A stretch of 64,000 nt of DNA from Streptomyces griseus subsp. griseus (lineage in GTDB: Bacteria; Actinomycetota; Actinomycetes; Streptomycetales; Streptomycetaceae): the NCBI RefSeq assembly GCF_000720255.1, contig NZ_JOJE01000008.1, positions 62,001-126,000 on the forward strand, written 5' to 3'. The position numbers and the translations under genes are program-made. This document shows, one piece after another, positions 16,111 to 24,276 of this stretch (its first letter is position 1; each line of letters starts with the position of its first letter). The notes under the pieces were generated by a model, which saw only the letters and a program-made list of their open reading frames with translations, searched no databases and had not been told where the DNA came from.

Positions 16111-18138
16111 ATGACTGAGCGTCAGAAGGACCGGCCGTGGCTCATGCGCACGTACGCCGGTCACTCCACGGCCGAGGCGTCCAACGAGCTGTACCGGCGC
16201 AATCTCGCCAAGGGTCAGACAGGTCTGTCGGTCGCGTTCGACCTGCCGACGCAGACCGGCTACGACTCCGACCACATCCTCGCCCGCGGCGAGGTCGGCC
16301 GGGTCGGCGTGCCGATCGCGCACCTCGGTGACATGCGGCGGCTGTTCCAGGACATCCCCCTGGAGCAGATGAACACCTCGATGACCATCAACGCCACCGC
16401 CATGTGGCTGCTGGCGCTCTACCAGGTGGTCGCGGAGGAGCAGGGCGCGGACATCACCAAGCTCCAGGGCACCACCCAGAACGACATCGTCAAGGAGTAC
16501 CTGTCCCGGGGCACGCACGTCTTCCCGCCGGGGCCGAGCCTCCGTCTGACGACGGACATGATCGCGTACACGGTCTCCCACCTCCCTAAGTGGAACCCGA
16601 TCAACATCTGCAGCTACCACCTGCAGGAGGCGGGCGCCACGCCGGTCCAGGAGATCGCGTACGCGATGTCCACCGCGATCGCCGTCCTCGACGCGGTGCG
16701 CGACAGCGGCCAGGTGCCGCAGGAGCGCATGGGCGACGTCGTCGGCCGTATCTCCTTCTTCGTGAACGCGGGCGTCCGCTTCGTCGAGGAGATGTGCAAG
16801 ATGCGGGCGTTCGGCCGCATCTGGGACAAGGTCACGCGTGAGCGGTACGGCATCCAGGACCCCAAGCACCGCCGCTTCCGCTACGGCGTCCAGGTCAACT
16901 CCCTGGGCCTGACGGAGGCGCAGCCGGAGAACAACGTCCAGCGGATCGTCCTTGAGATGCTGGCCGTGACCCTCTCCAAGGACGCCCGCGCGCGTGCCGT
17001 GCAGCTGCCGGCCTGGAACGAGGCCCTGGGCCTGCCCCGGCCCTGGGACCAGCAATGGTCGCTGCGCATCCAGCAGGTCCTGGCGTACGAGAGCGACCTG
17101 CTGGAGTACGACGACATCTTCGAGGGGTCGAAGGTGATCGAGGCGAAGGTGGACGAGCTGGTCGAGGCGGCGTTCGCCGAGATCGACCACATCCAGGAGA
17201 TGGGCGGCGCGATGGCCGCCGTCGAGTCCGGCTACCTCAAGTCGCAGCTGGTCGCCTCGCACGCCGAACGCCGGGCCCGTATCGAGTCCGGCCAGGAGAA
17301 GATCATCGGCGTCAACGCCTTCGAGGGCACCGAGCCGAACCCGCTGACGGCCGATCTGGACACGGCCATCCAGACCGTCGACCCGGCGGTCGAGGCGCGG
17401 GTCATCGCCTCCCTGCAGAACTGGCGCGATTCCCGCTACCAGCCGCCCTTCAACCACCCGCGCCCCTGCAAGGCGCTGGAGAAGCTGAAGGAGGCCGCCA
17501 AGGGCACCGGCAACCTGATGGAGGCGACCCTGGAGTGCGCCCGCGCCGGGGCCACGACCGGCGAGTGGGCCGGGGCGCTGCGCGAGGTGTTCGGGGAGTT
17601 CCGGGCGCCGACCGGGGTGTCGTCGGCTCCGGTCGCGGTCCCCGCCGCGGAGGGCTCGGCGCTGTCCGAGGTGCGCCGAAAGGTGGATCTGACGGCCAAG
17701 GACCTGGGCGTCGGCAAGCTGCGCTTCCTGGTCGGCAAGCCCGGCCTGGACGGGCACTCCAACGGCGCCGAGCAGATCGCCGTGCGCGCCCGGGACGCCG
17801 GGTTCGAGGTCGTCTACCAGGGCATCCGGCTCACCCCGGAGCAGATCGTGGACGCGGCCCTGGCCGAGGACGTGCACGCGGTGGGCCTGTCGATCCTGTC
17901 CGGATCCCACGCCCAGCTGGTGCCGGACGTGCTGGAGCGGCTGCGTGTGGCCGGTGCCACAGATATACCGGTGATCGCCGGTGGCATCATCCCCAACGGT
18001 GACGCCGAACAGCTCAGGGCCGCCGGAGTGGCCGCCGTCTTCACCCCGAAGGACTTCGACATCACCGGCATCATCGGCCGCATCGTCGATGAGATCCGGA
18101 CAGCGAACAAGCTCGACCCCCTGGAGGTCCCCGCATGA
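16111..18138 (+). CDS. ecm: ethylmalonyl-CoA mutase (coenzyme B12-dependent)
   Basis: A 675-residue single-chain mutase. The N-terminal TIM-barrel substrate domain (about 1-500; [20 protein letters not shown]) is followed by a C-terminal cobalamin domain with the DxHxxG signature in [11 protein letters not shown] near residue 550. It converts ethylmalonyl-CoA to methylsuccinyl-CoA. Its order directly after ccr (16-bp gap) separates it from methylmalonyl-CoA mutase, which is normally two subunits. Its ATGA stop overlaps the next start. Older literature calls the gene meaA. Confidence 0.94.
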   Translation: MTERQKDRPWLMRTYAGHSTAEASNELYRRNLAKGQTGLSVAFDLPTQTGYDSDHILARGEVGRVGVPIAHLGDMRRLFQDIPLEQMNTSMTINATAMWLLALYQVVAEEQGADITKLQGTTQNDIVKEYLSRGTHVFPPGPSLRLTTDMIAYTVSHLPKWNPINICSYHLQEAGATPVQEIAYAMSTAIAVLDAVRDSGQVPQERMGDVVGRISFFVNAGVRFVEEMCKMRAFGRIWDKVTRERYGIQDPKHRRFRYGVQVNSLGLTEAQPENNVQRIVLEMLAVTLSKDARARAVQLPAWNEALGLPRPWDQQWSLRIQQVLAYESDLLEYDDIFEGSKVIEAKVDELVEAAFAEIDHIQEMGGAMAAVESGYLKSQLVASHAERRARIESGQEKIIGVNAFEGTEPNPLTADLDTAIQTVDPAVEARVIASLQNWRDSRYQPPFNHPRPCKALEKLKEAAKGTGNLMEATLECARAGATTGEWAGALREVFGEFRAPTGVSSAPVAVPAAEGSALSEVRRKVDLTAKDLGVGKLRFLVGKPGLDGHSNGAEQIAVRARDAGFEVVYQGIRLTPEQIVDAALAEDVHAVGLSILSGSHAQLVPDVLERLRVAGATDIPVIAGGIIPNGDAEQLRAAGVAAVFTPKDFDITGIIGRIVDEIRTANKLDPLEVPA

Positions 18139-19094
18139 CTGTCAACCGTCTCCGCCCGCGGCGCTCCTGCCTGGCTGTACCGGGCTCGAACCCCCGCTTC
18201 CTGGAGAAGGCGCAGGGTCTCCCGGCGGACCAGGTCTTCCTCGACCTGGAGGACGCGTGCGCGCCGCTCGCCAAGCCGGAGGCGCGGCACACCATCGTCA
18301 AGTTCCTCAACGAGGGCGACTGGACGGGCAAGACACGGGTCGTGCGCGTCAACGACTGGACGACCGAGTGGACGTACCGCGATGTCGTCACCGTGGTCGA
18401 GGGTGCCGGCCCGAACCTCGACTGCATCATGCTGCCGAAGGTCCAGGACGCCCAGCAGGTCGTGGCGCTGGACCTGCTGCTGACCCAGATCGAGAAGACG
18501 ATGGGCTTCGAGGTGGGCCGGATCGGCATCGAGGCGCAGATCGAGAACGCGCGGGGCCTGAACAACGTCAACGAGATCGCGCAGGCCTCCCCCCGCGTCG
18601 AGACGATCATCTTCGGCCCGGCCGACTTCATGGCGTCGATCAACATGAAGACGCTGGTCGTGGGCGAGCAGCCGCCCGGCTACCCGGCGGACGCCTACCA
18701 CTACATCCTGATGAAGATCCTGATGGCCGCGCGCGCCAACAACCTCCAGGCGATCGACGGCCCCTACCTGCAGATCCGCAACGTCGACGGCTACCGCGAG
18801 GTCGCACAGCGCGCCGCCGCGCTCGGCTTCGACGGCAAGTGGGTGCTGCACCCGGGCCAGGTCGAGGCGTCCAACGAGATCTTCTCGCCCTCGCAGGAGG
18901 ACTACGACCACGCCGAGCTGATCCTGGACGCGTACGACTACTACACGTCCGAGGCGGGCGGCAAGAAGGGCTCCGCGATGCTCGGCGACGAGATGATCGA
19001 CGAGGCCAGCCGCAAGATGGCGCTGGTCGTCTCCGGCAAGGGCCGCGCCGCCGGCATGCGGCGCACGTCCAAGTTCGAGATCCCGGAGGCCTGA
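18135..19094 (+). CDS. mcl: L-malyl-CoA/beta-methylmalyl-CoA lyase (HpcH/HpaI family)
   Basis: A 319-residue aldolase of the CitE/HpcH family. Key features are RSCLAVPGSNPRFLEKA at the N-terminus, the acidic metal site in VFLDLEDA, and the substrate loop IEAQIENARG. In the pathway it cleaves beta-methylmalyl-CoA to glyoxylate and propionyl-CoA and can condense acetyl-CoA with glyoxylate. It starts 4 bp inside the mutase gene, so translation is coupled. Confidence 0.9.
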   Translation: MTVNRLRPRRSCLAVPGSNPRFLEKAQGLPADQVFLDLEDACAPLAKPEARHTIVKFLNEGDWTGKTRVVRVNDWTTEWTYRDVVTVVEGAGPNLDCIMLPKVQDAQQVVALDLLLTQIEKTMGFEVGRIGIEAQIENARGLNNVNEIAQASPRVETIIFGPADFMASINMKTLVVGEQPPGYPADAYHYILMKILMAARANNLQAIDGPYLQIRNVDGYREVAQRAAALGFDGKWVLHPGQVEASNEIFSPSQEDYDHAELILDAYDYYTSEAGGKKGSAMLGDEMIDEASRKMALVVSGKGRAAGMRRTSKFEIPEA

Positions 19095-19099
19095 GCGCG

Positions 19100-19624
19100 A
19101 TGCAGTTCGGACGCACCTACGAGGAGTTCGAGGTCGGGGCGACGTACAAGCACTGGCCGGGCAAGACGGTCACGGAGTACGACGACCACCTGTTCTGTCT
19201 CCTCACGATGAACCACCACCCGCTCCACATGGACGCCAACTACGCCGAGAACACGACGGACTTCGGCAAGAACGTGGTGGTCGGGAACTACATCTACTCC
19301 CTGCTGCTCGGCATGTCCGTGCCGGACGTCTCCGGCAAGGCGATCGCCAACCTGGAGATCGAGTCGCTCAAGCACGTGGCGCCGACCTTCCACGGCGACA
19401 CGATCTACGGTGAGACGACCGTGCTCGACAAGTGGCCGTCGAAGTCGAAGAACGACCGCGGGATCGTGCACGTCGAGACCAAGGGCTACAAGCAGGACGG
19501 CACGCTCGTCTGCGTGTTCCGCCGCAAGGTGATGGTGCCGACCGAGACGTACATCAAGGAGCGCGGCGGCGAGCAGCCCGGCCGCCCGGAGCTGAACGCC
19601 CCTTCGGAAAAGACGGAGAAGTAG
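19100..19624 (+). CDS. MaoC-like dehydratase, probable mesaconyl-CoA hydratase
   Basis: A 174-residue single hot-dog MaoC domain. It carries the catalytic-type segment NHHPLHMDANYA and a hydratase-like GNYIYSLLLGM helix. Given its place between the lyase and the acyl-CoA dehydrogenase, it most likely hydrates mesaconyl-CoA to beta-methylmalyl-CoA. It is shorter than the double hot-dog proteobacterial enzymes. The start is the ATG at 19100, 5 bp after the lyase stop, with GGAGG in the lyase tail. Confidence 0.88.
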   Translation: MQFGRTYEEFEVGATYKHWPGKTVTEYDDHLFCLLTMNHHPLHMDANYAENTTDFGKNVVVGNYIYSLLLGMSVPDVSGKAIANLEIESLKHVAPTFHGDTIYGETTVLDKWPSKSKNDRGIVHVETKGYKQDGTLVCVFRRKVMVPTETYIKERGGEQPGRPELNAPSEKTEK

Positions 19625-19626
19625 CC

Positions 19627-20832
19627 ATGGCCCGTCTCGCCCAGACCGCAGGTCTGACGGACATCCAGCAGGAGATCCTCTCCACCGTCCGTGACTTCGT
19701 GGACAAGGAGATCATCCCGGTCGCGACGGAGCTGGAGCACCGCGACGAGTACCCGCAAGCGATCGTCGACGGCCTCAAGGAGCTGGGCCTGTTCGGCCTG
19801 ATGATCCCCGAGGAGTACGGGGGGCTGGGCGAGTCGCTCCTGACGTACGCCCTGTGCGTGGAGGAGATCGCCCGCGGCTGGATGTCCGTCTCCGGCATCA
19901 TCAACACGCACTTCATCGTGGCGTACATGCTCAAGCAGCACGGCACGCAGGAGCAGAAGGAGCACTTCCTGCCGAGGATGGCGGCGGGTGACATCCGCGG
20001 CGCGTTCTCGATGTCGGAGCCGGCGCTGGGCTCGGACGTGTCGGCCATCTCGTCGAAGGCCGTGAAGGACGGCGACGAGTACGTCCTGAACGGCCAGAAG
20101 ATGTGGCTGACGAACGGCGGAACGTCGTCGCTCGTGGCCGTTCTGGTCCGAAGTGACGAAGGACACCCCGAGGGCAGCGCACCCCACAAGTCGATGACGA
20201 CCTTCCTCGTCGAGAAGGAGCCCGGCTTCGGTGAGGTCCGCCCCGGTCTCACCATCCCGGGCAAGATCGACAAGATGGGATACAAGGGTGTCGACACCAC
20301 CGAGCTGATCATGGACGGCCTGCGGATTCCCGAGAACCGCGTGCTCGGAGGGGTGACCGGCCGCGGTTTTTACCAAATGATGGACGGAGTGGAAGTCGGC
20401 CGCGTGAACGTGGCCGCCCGTGGTTGCGGTGTCGCTCAGCGCGCGTTCGAGCTGGGTGTCCAGTACGCCCAGCAGCGTCACACTTTCGGCAAGCCGATCG
20501 CCCAGCACCAGGCGATCCAGTTCAAGCTCGCCGAGATGGCTACCAAGGTCGAGGCTGCGCATGCGATGATGGTGAACGCGGCACGCAAAAAGGACTCCGG
20601 AGAACGAAACGACCTCGAGGCTGGGATGGCGAAGTACCTCGCCTCCGAGTACTGCAAGGAGGTCGTGGAGGATGCCTTCCGGATCCACGGCGGCTACGGC
20701 TTCTCCAAGGAGTACGAGATCGAGCGCCTCTACCGCGAGGCTCCGATGCTGCTGATCGGTGAAGGTACCGCCGAGATCCAGAAAATGATCATCGGACGCA
20801 GGCTGCTCGAAGAGTATCGGTTCCAGGGGTAG
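19627..20832 (+). CDS. mcd: acyl-CoA dehydrogenase, probable methylsuccinyl-CoA dehydrogenase
   Basis: A 401-residue FAD acyl-CoA dehydrogenase with the family signatures AFSMSEPALGSDVSAI, QKMWLTNGG and the C-terminal RIHGGYGFSKEYEIERLYRE. Placement at the end of the ccr-ecm-mcl-maoC operon, 2 bp after the preceding stop, indicates oxidation of methylsuccinyl-CoA to mesaconyl-CoA. It is shorter than the Rhodobacter enzyme. The ATG at 19627 is preceded by GGAGAAG. Confidence 0.9.
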   Translation: MARLAQTAGLTDIQQEILSTVRDFVDKEIIPVATELEHRDEYPQAIVDGLKELGLFGLMIPEEYGGLGESLLTYALCVEEIARGWMSVSGIINTHFIVAYMLKQHGTQEQKEHFLPRMAAGDIRGAFSMSEPALGSDVSAISSKAVKDGDEYVLNGQKMWLTNGGTSSLVAVLVRSDEGHPEGSAPHKSMTTFLVEKEPGFGEVRPGLTIPGKIDKMGYKGVDTTELIMDGLRIPENRVLGGVTGRGFYQMMDGVEVGRVNVAARGCGVAQRAFELGVQYAQQRHTFGKPIAQHQAIQFKLAEMATKVEAAHAMMVNAARKKDSGERNDLEAGMAKYLASEYCKEVVEDAFRIHGGYGFSKEYEIERLYREAPMLLIGEGTAEIQKMIIGRRLLEEYRFQG

Positions 20833-20844
20833 GTTGTCCGAGTT

Positions 20845-20879
20845 CGGGGTGTTTTCTTCGAGAAGAAGATCACACCCCG
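20845..20879 (+). terminator. terminator of the ethylmalonyl-CoA operon
   Basis: CGGGGTGT (20845-20852) pairs with ACACCCCG (20872-20879). An inner TTCTTC/GAAGAA stem stacks on it. It starts 12 bp after the mcd stop. There is no long T tract, as is common in Streptomyces. Confidence 0.6.
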
Positions 20880-21002
20880 TCAGCGGCGTTCCGCAGCCGA
20901 CTCGGCTTCCTGACTTACCCAGTTGCGGCCCTGAACCGCTACGATCGCTTAAAGCCGCCGTCCCCCGTCAGAGCGCGGCATCATCCGCTACGAAGGTCAT
21001 CC

Positions 21003-21659
21003 ATGCCCCACAGCCAAACCTCTGCACACCGCGACCGCCTGGTAGGCGCACGCCTCGCGCGCGGAGCATCGCCGTGGCTTCTGCCGACCGTCGCCACCGC
21101 AGCCGTCAGCCTGGTCCGCGCCCGCCGCTCGGGCGTCGCCAAGGCCGTCGCCGTTCCCGCCACCGCTCTGGCGGCGGGCATGCTGTGGTTCTTCCGCGAC
21201 CCCGAGCGCGAGATCGCGCCGGGCCGGGTCATCTCCCCCGCCGACGGAGTGGTGCAGAGCATCATGCCGTGGAAGGACGGACGCACCCGGGTGGCGATCT
21301 TCATGAGCCCGCTCAACGTGCACGTCAACCGCGCCCCGCTGTCCGGCACGGTGACCTCGGTCGAGCACATCCCCGGCGGCTTCGTTCCCGCGTTCAACAA
21401 GGAGAGCGAGAACAACGAGCGCGTCGTCTGGCACTTCGACACCGAGCTCGGTGACATCGAGATGATCCAGATCGCCGGTGCCGTGGCCCGCCGCATCGTT
21501 CCCTACATCCCGGAGGGCACGAAGGTCGAGCAGGGCGACCGTATCGGACTGATCCGCTTCGGCTCGCGCGTCGACATCTACCTGCCCGAGGGCGTGGAGG
21601 TCGCGGTCGAGGTCGGACAGAAGACCGTGGCTGGGGTGACTCGCATTGACCGTGATTGA
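21003..21659 (+). CDS. psd: phosphatidylserine decarboxylase proenzyme
   Basis: A 218-residue short-form Psd. A hydrophobic N-terminal segment (about 45-65) is followed by FFRDPEREIAPG and the PADGVV region. The self-cleavage site is G187-S188 in RFGSRVD, where the Ser becomes the pyruvoyl cofactor. It decarboxylates phosphatidylserine to phosphatidylethanolamine at the membrane. Its 3' end overlaps the start of pssA, so the two steps of PE synthesis are translationally linked. Confidence 0.95.
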   Translation: MPHSQTSAHRDRLVGARLARGASPWLLPTVATAAVSLVRARRSGVAKAVAVPATALAAGMLWFFRDPEREIAPGRVISPADGVVQSIMPWKDGRTRVAIFMSPLNVHVNRAPLSGTVTSVEHIPGGFVPAFNKESENNERVVWHFDTELGDIEMIQIAGAVARRIVPYIPEGTKVEQGDRIGLIRFGSRVDIYLPEGVEVAVEVGQKTVAGVTRIDRD

Positions 21660-22509
21660 TCCGGACACACAGGCGACGAACTGGGTCGCCGAGGACGGGG
21701 ACGACGACGCGGAGGAACTGCCGCTGTCCCTCCGGCTGTCGATAGCGGACACGCTCACGCTCGGTAACGCGACGTGCGGCTTCATGGCGGTGTACTTCAC
21801 CACCACCGGCATCCTGATCCCGCACCTCTCGGGCGGCGACAATTCGGGCATGGCCCGCAACAGCGCGGCCACGGCCGTGATACTCATGCTGTGCGCGGCT
21901 GTCTTCGACCTGTTCGACGGCCTCGTAGCCCGCAAGCTGCGGTCGTCGCCGATGGGCGCCGAGCTGGACAATCTCTCCGACCTGATCAGCTTCGGTCTGG
22001 CGCCCGCGTACTTCGTGCTCGTGTACGGCATGGTCGCGAGGGACGCGCACGAGCGGGTCGCGGCGGTGGGCGCGATCGTCGTGCTGTTGGCGGTGGTGCT
22101 GCGGCTTGCCCGCTTCTCGTGCGTCACCGTGAAGGACGGCACGTTCCAGGGCATGCCCTCGCCGTTCGGTGCACTCACGGTCGTCTCGATCGTCCTGCTC
22201 GAGCTGCCGTTCGAGGCGACACTGCTGGCGGTCGTCGGTACCGCGTGGCTGATGGTGAGCCGGGTCGAGTACCCGAAGCCGCGGGGCGTCCTCGCGGTGG
22301 CGATGCTCGGCTGGATCGTGTCGGCCATGGGCATGCTGGCGGCATGGGCGTTCGACGCGCCGGGCGGTCAAGTGCTGCTGCAGACGGGTTGCGCGCTGCA
22401 GATCGTGATGGGGGCGACGATCCCGCTCTTCGCCACGGCGCGCCGGGTGAACACCTTCCGTGGCAACCGGCGCGAGAGCCGCGAGGCGCGGGCTGCGCAG
22501 CTCCCGTAG
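21646..22509 (+). CDS. pssA: CDP-diacylglycerol-serine O-phosphatidyltransferase
   Basis: A 287-residue membrane CDP-alcohol phosphatidyltransferase. The signature DG-x2-AR-x8-G-x3-D-x3-D is seen from DGLVARKLRSSP to ELDNLSD, and about eight hydrophobic helices follow. It makes phosphatidylserine, the substrate of the preceding decarboxylase. The start is either TTG 21646 or GTG 21652, both inside the end of psd. A perfect palindromic terminator follows 13 bp after the stop. Confidence 0.93.
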   Translation: MTVIDPDTQATNWVAEDGDDDAEELPLSLRLSIADTLTLGNATCGFMAVYFTTTGILIPHLSGGDNSGMARNSAATAVILMLCAAVFDLFDGLVARKLRSSPMGAELDNLSDLISFGLAPAYFVLVYGMVARDAHERVAAVGAIVVLLAVVLRLARFSCVTVKDGTFQGMPSPFGALTVVSIVLLELPFEATLLAVVGTAWLMVSRVEYPKPRGVLAVAMLGWIVSAMGMLAAWAFDAPGGQVLLQTGCALQIVMGATIPLFATARRVNTFRGNRRESREARAAQLP

Positions 22510-22522
22510 CCCGGCTCGTTTG

Positions 22523-22568
22523 CCCGAGGGGCCCGGACCGAATCGCGATTCGGTCCGGGCCCCTCGGG
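22523..22568. terminator. perfect 46-bp bidirectional terminator
   Basis: An uninterrupted 23+23 palindrome centred on TCGCGA, followed by TTTT at 22569-22572. It lies between the convergent pssA and glycosyltransferase genes and can stop transcription from both sides. Confidence 0.9.
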
Positions 22569-22595
22569 TTTTCCCGCGGCGACGTCCTCGATGCC

Positions 22596-24050
22596 CTACC
22601 GGTCCGTCCGGAGCCGCTCGTACACCGTCACCCGGCGCCCGCGGACCTGCTTGTCCGCCACCACTGTGAAGCACTTCTTCAGGACGGCGATCTTCTCCTT
22701 GTCCCTTTCCGCCGACACCGGCCGGGCCACCTCGGGCGCATCGGTGATCAGCATGATCCGCCGCTGCGCCAGCATCGCGCTGCGTACGCGCTCCGGACTC
22801 GCCTCCTCACCCTTCAGCGTCCCGGACGCCACAGGACTCTCCACCAGCGCGATGTCCTGCAGACCGGCGAACGCGGCGGGGGAAACCAGCGCGGTGTCGC
22901 GGCGGGCCGCCGGAACGAAGACGACCGCGTCGCCCTCCTTCTTGAGCTGTCGCACGTCCGCCGCCACCGCGAGGACATCGTCCACGCGGCTGGCCGGGGA
23001 CCGTTTGGCCAGCGATTGCGGCCACAGTGCGATCACGGCCACGGCGACCATGGCCGGCACCAGCCATCGTGACACGCGGGGGAACCGCGGCTTGATCATC
23101 CGTCCCACCGCACCCAGCGCCGCACCGATCAGCAGGGCCAGGCCCAGCATGCTGAACAGGACGTAACGGTCCAGGAAGAGTGGCTTGGCCAGGGAGAGGC
23201 CGATCAGGCCGATCTGCGGCACGGCCAGCAGGGGCAGGGCGACGGCTGCCAGCGACAGCCGGCCCGCCCGTGGCCGGTCCAGCAGCGCCCCGAGAGCGCC
23301 GATGGCCAGCACGATCGCCGGGCCGATCAGCATGTGCCAGGTCAGCGGCGGGATCCAGGACACTTGCCGGGACTGGGTCAGGGTGAAAAGGATCATCGGC
23401 AGGGCGGCTGCCGTGGCGGCCGTGACGGCCGCCACCCAGCGGATCCATGTCCCGCGCCCGGTTCTCGTCCAGACCAGGGTCGCCGCGTGAGCGGGCAGTA
23501 TCAGCAACGACAGCCAGTTGAGCAGCGCGCACAGCAGGACCGTGCCGCCGTAAGCCGCCCAGTGCGCGTTCCGAGCGCGTCCTTGCAACGCGGTGACCAG
23601 CAGCAGTGTGGAGATGCCGGCTCCTGCCGCGACCAGTGCGTACGGGCGTCCCTCCTGGAGGTAGAACTGCACAGCGGGAAGCAGCCCGAGGACCAGCCCT
23701 CCTCCCAGACCCGCCCGGCCACCGGCCAGCCGGTGGCCGATGACCGTCACACACGCCGCCGCCACCGCCGTGGCCAGGACGGAGGGCAGGCGCAGTGTCG
23801 TGGTGCTGGGCCCGAAGCATGCGAAGAGCCCGTGCATCAGCAGGTAGTAGAGGCCGTGCACGGCGTCGACCTGCCCCAGCATGTGCCAGATGTCGGCGAC
23901 GGACCGCCGGGCCACCTGCCAGGTCGCGGCTTCGTCCCGCCACACGCTGTGCTGCCGGGACAGCCCCCACAGGCCCAGGGCGAGGGTCCACAGCAGCGGT
24001 ATCAACCAGAGGGGCGGGCGGCGGCGCAGGATGGTCATGTGGCAGTTCAT
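22596..24050 (-). CDS. GT-C (family 39-like) membrane glycosyltransferase
   Basis: A 484-residue polytopic membrane protein. After a first helix (LWLIPLLWTLALGLWGL) comes the loop motif WRDEAATWQVA, the Asp-Glu signature of GT-C enzymes that take polyprenyl-phosphate sugars. About ten further helices follow, then a C-terminal extracytoplasmic domain (about 385-484). It probably glycosylates an envelope protein or polymer. The start at 24050 or 24038 is uncertain. It is read in the same direction as, and 226 bp downstream of, the FtsX permease, so it may belong to that unit. Confidence 0.82.
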   Translation of the reverse strand: MNCHMTILRRRPPLWLIPLLWTLALGLWGLSRQHSVWRDEAATWQVARRSVADIWHMLGQVDAVHGLYYLLMHGLFACFGPSTTTLRLPSVLATAVAAACVTVIGHRLAGGRAGLGGGLVLGLLPAVQFYLQEGRPYALVAAGAGISTLLLVTALQGRARNAHWAAYGGTVLLCALLNWLSLLILPAHAATLVWTRTGRGTWIRWVAAVTAATAAALPMILFTLTQSRQVSWIPPLTWHMLIGPAIVLAIGALGALLDRPRAGRLSLAAVALPLLAVPQIGLIGLSLAKPLFLDRYVLFSMLGLALLIGAALGAVGRMIKPRFPRVSRWLVPAMVAVAVIALWPQSLAKRSPASRVDDVLAVAADVRQLKKEGDAVVFVPAARRDTALVSPAAFAGLQDIALVESPVASGTLKGEEASPERVRSAMLAQRRIMLITDAPEVARPVSAERDKEKIAVLKKCFTVVADKQVRGRRVTVYERLRTDR

Positions 24051-24097
24051 GGAGTGGTTCAGGTCCTTGGCATGGCGGAGCCGGCCGAAGTCGGCCC

Positions 24098-24119
24098 CGG
24101 GCGTCCGACGAGACGCCCG
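24098..24119. terminator. small hairpin between permease and glycosyltransferase genes
   Basis: CGGGCGTC (24098-24105) pairs with GACGCCCG (24112-24119) around a 6-nt loop. It might attenuate transcription from the permease into the glycosyltransferase. There is no T tract. Confidence 0.3.
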
Positions 24120-24276
24120 AGGCGGGCCGATGGCGGCGTGCGGGAAGAGCGCCCTGGCAGGCGGGTGTGAGGGTCGGCTGGATCACCGACGCCTGCGGGC
24201 ACTCACGTCGGGAGTGCCTCAGTTGGTGGCACTCCGGGGGTGAAACCGGACATTCAGGCCGAGCTGGACGTGGCGA

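Noticed and set aside
22523..22568. Perfect palindrome as an attachment site or inverted-repeat end of a mobile element
   Set aside because: It is followed by TTTT, lies between convergent gene ends and has no second copy or recombinase nearby. A terminator explains it.
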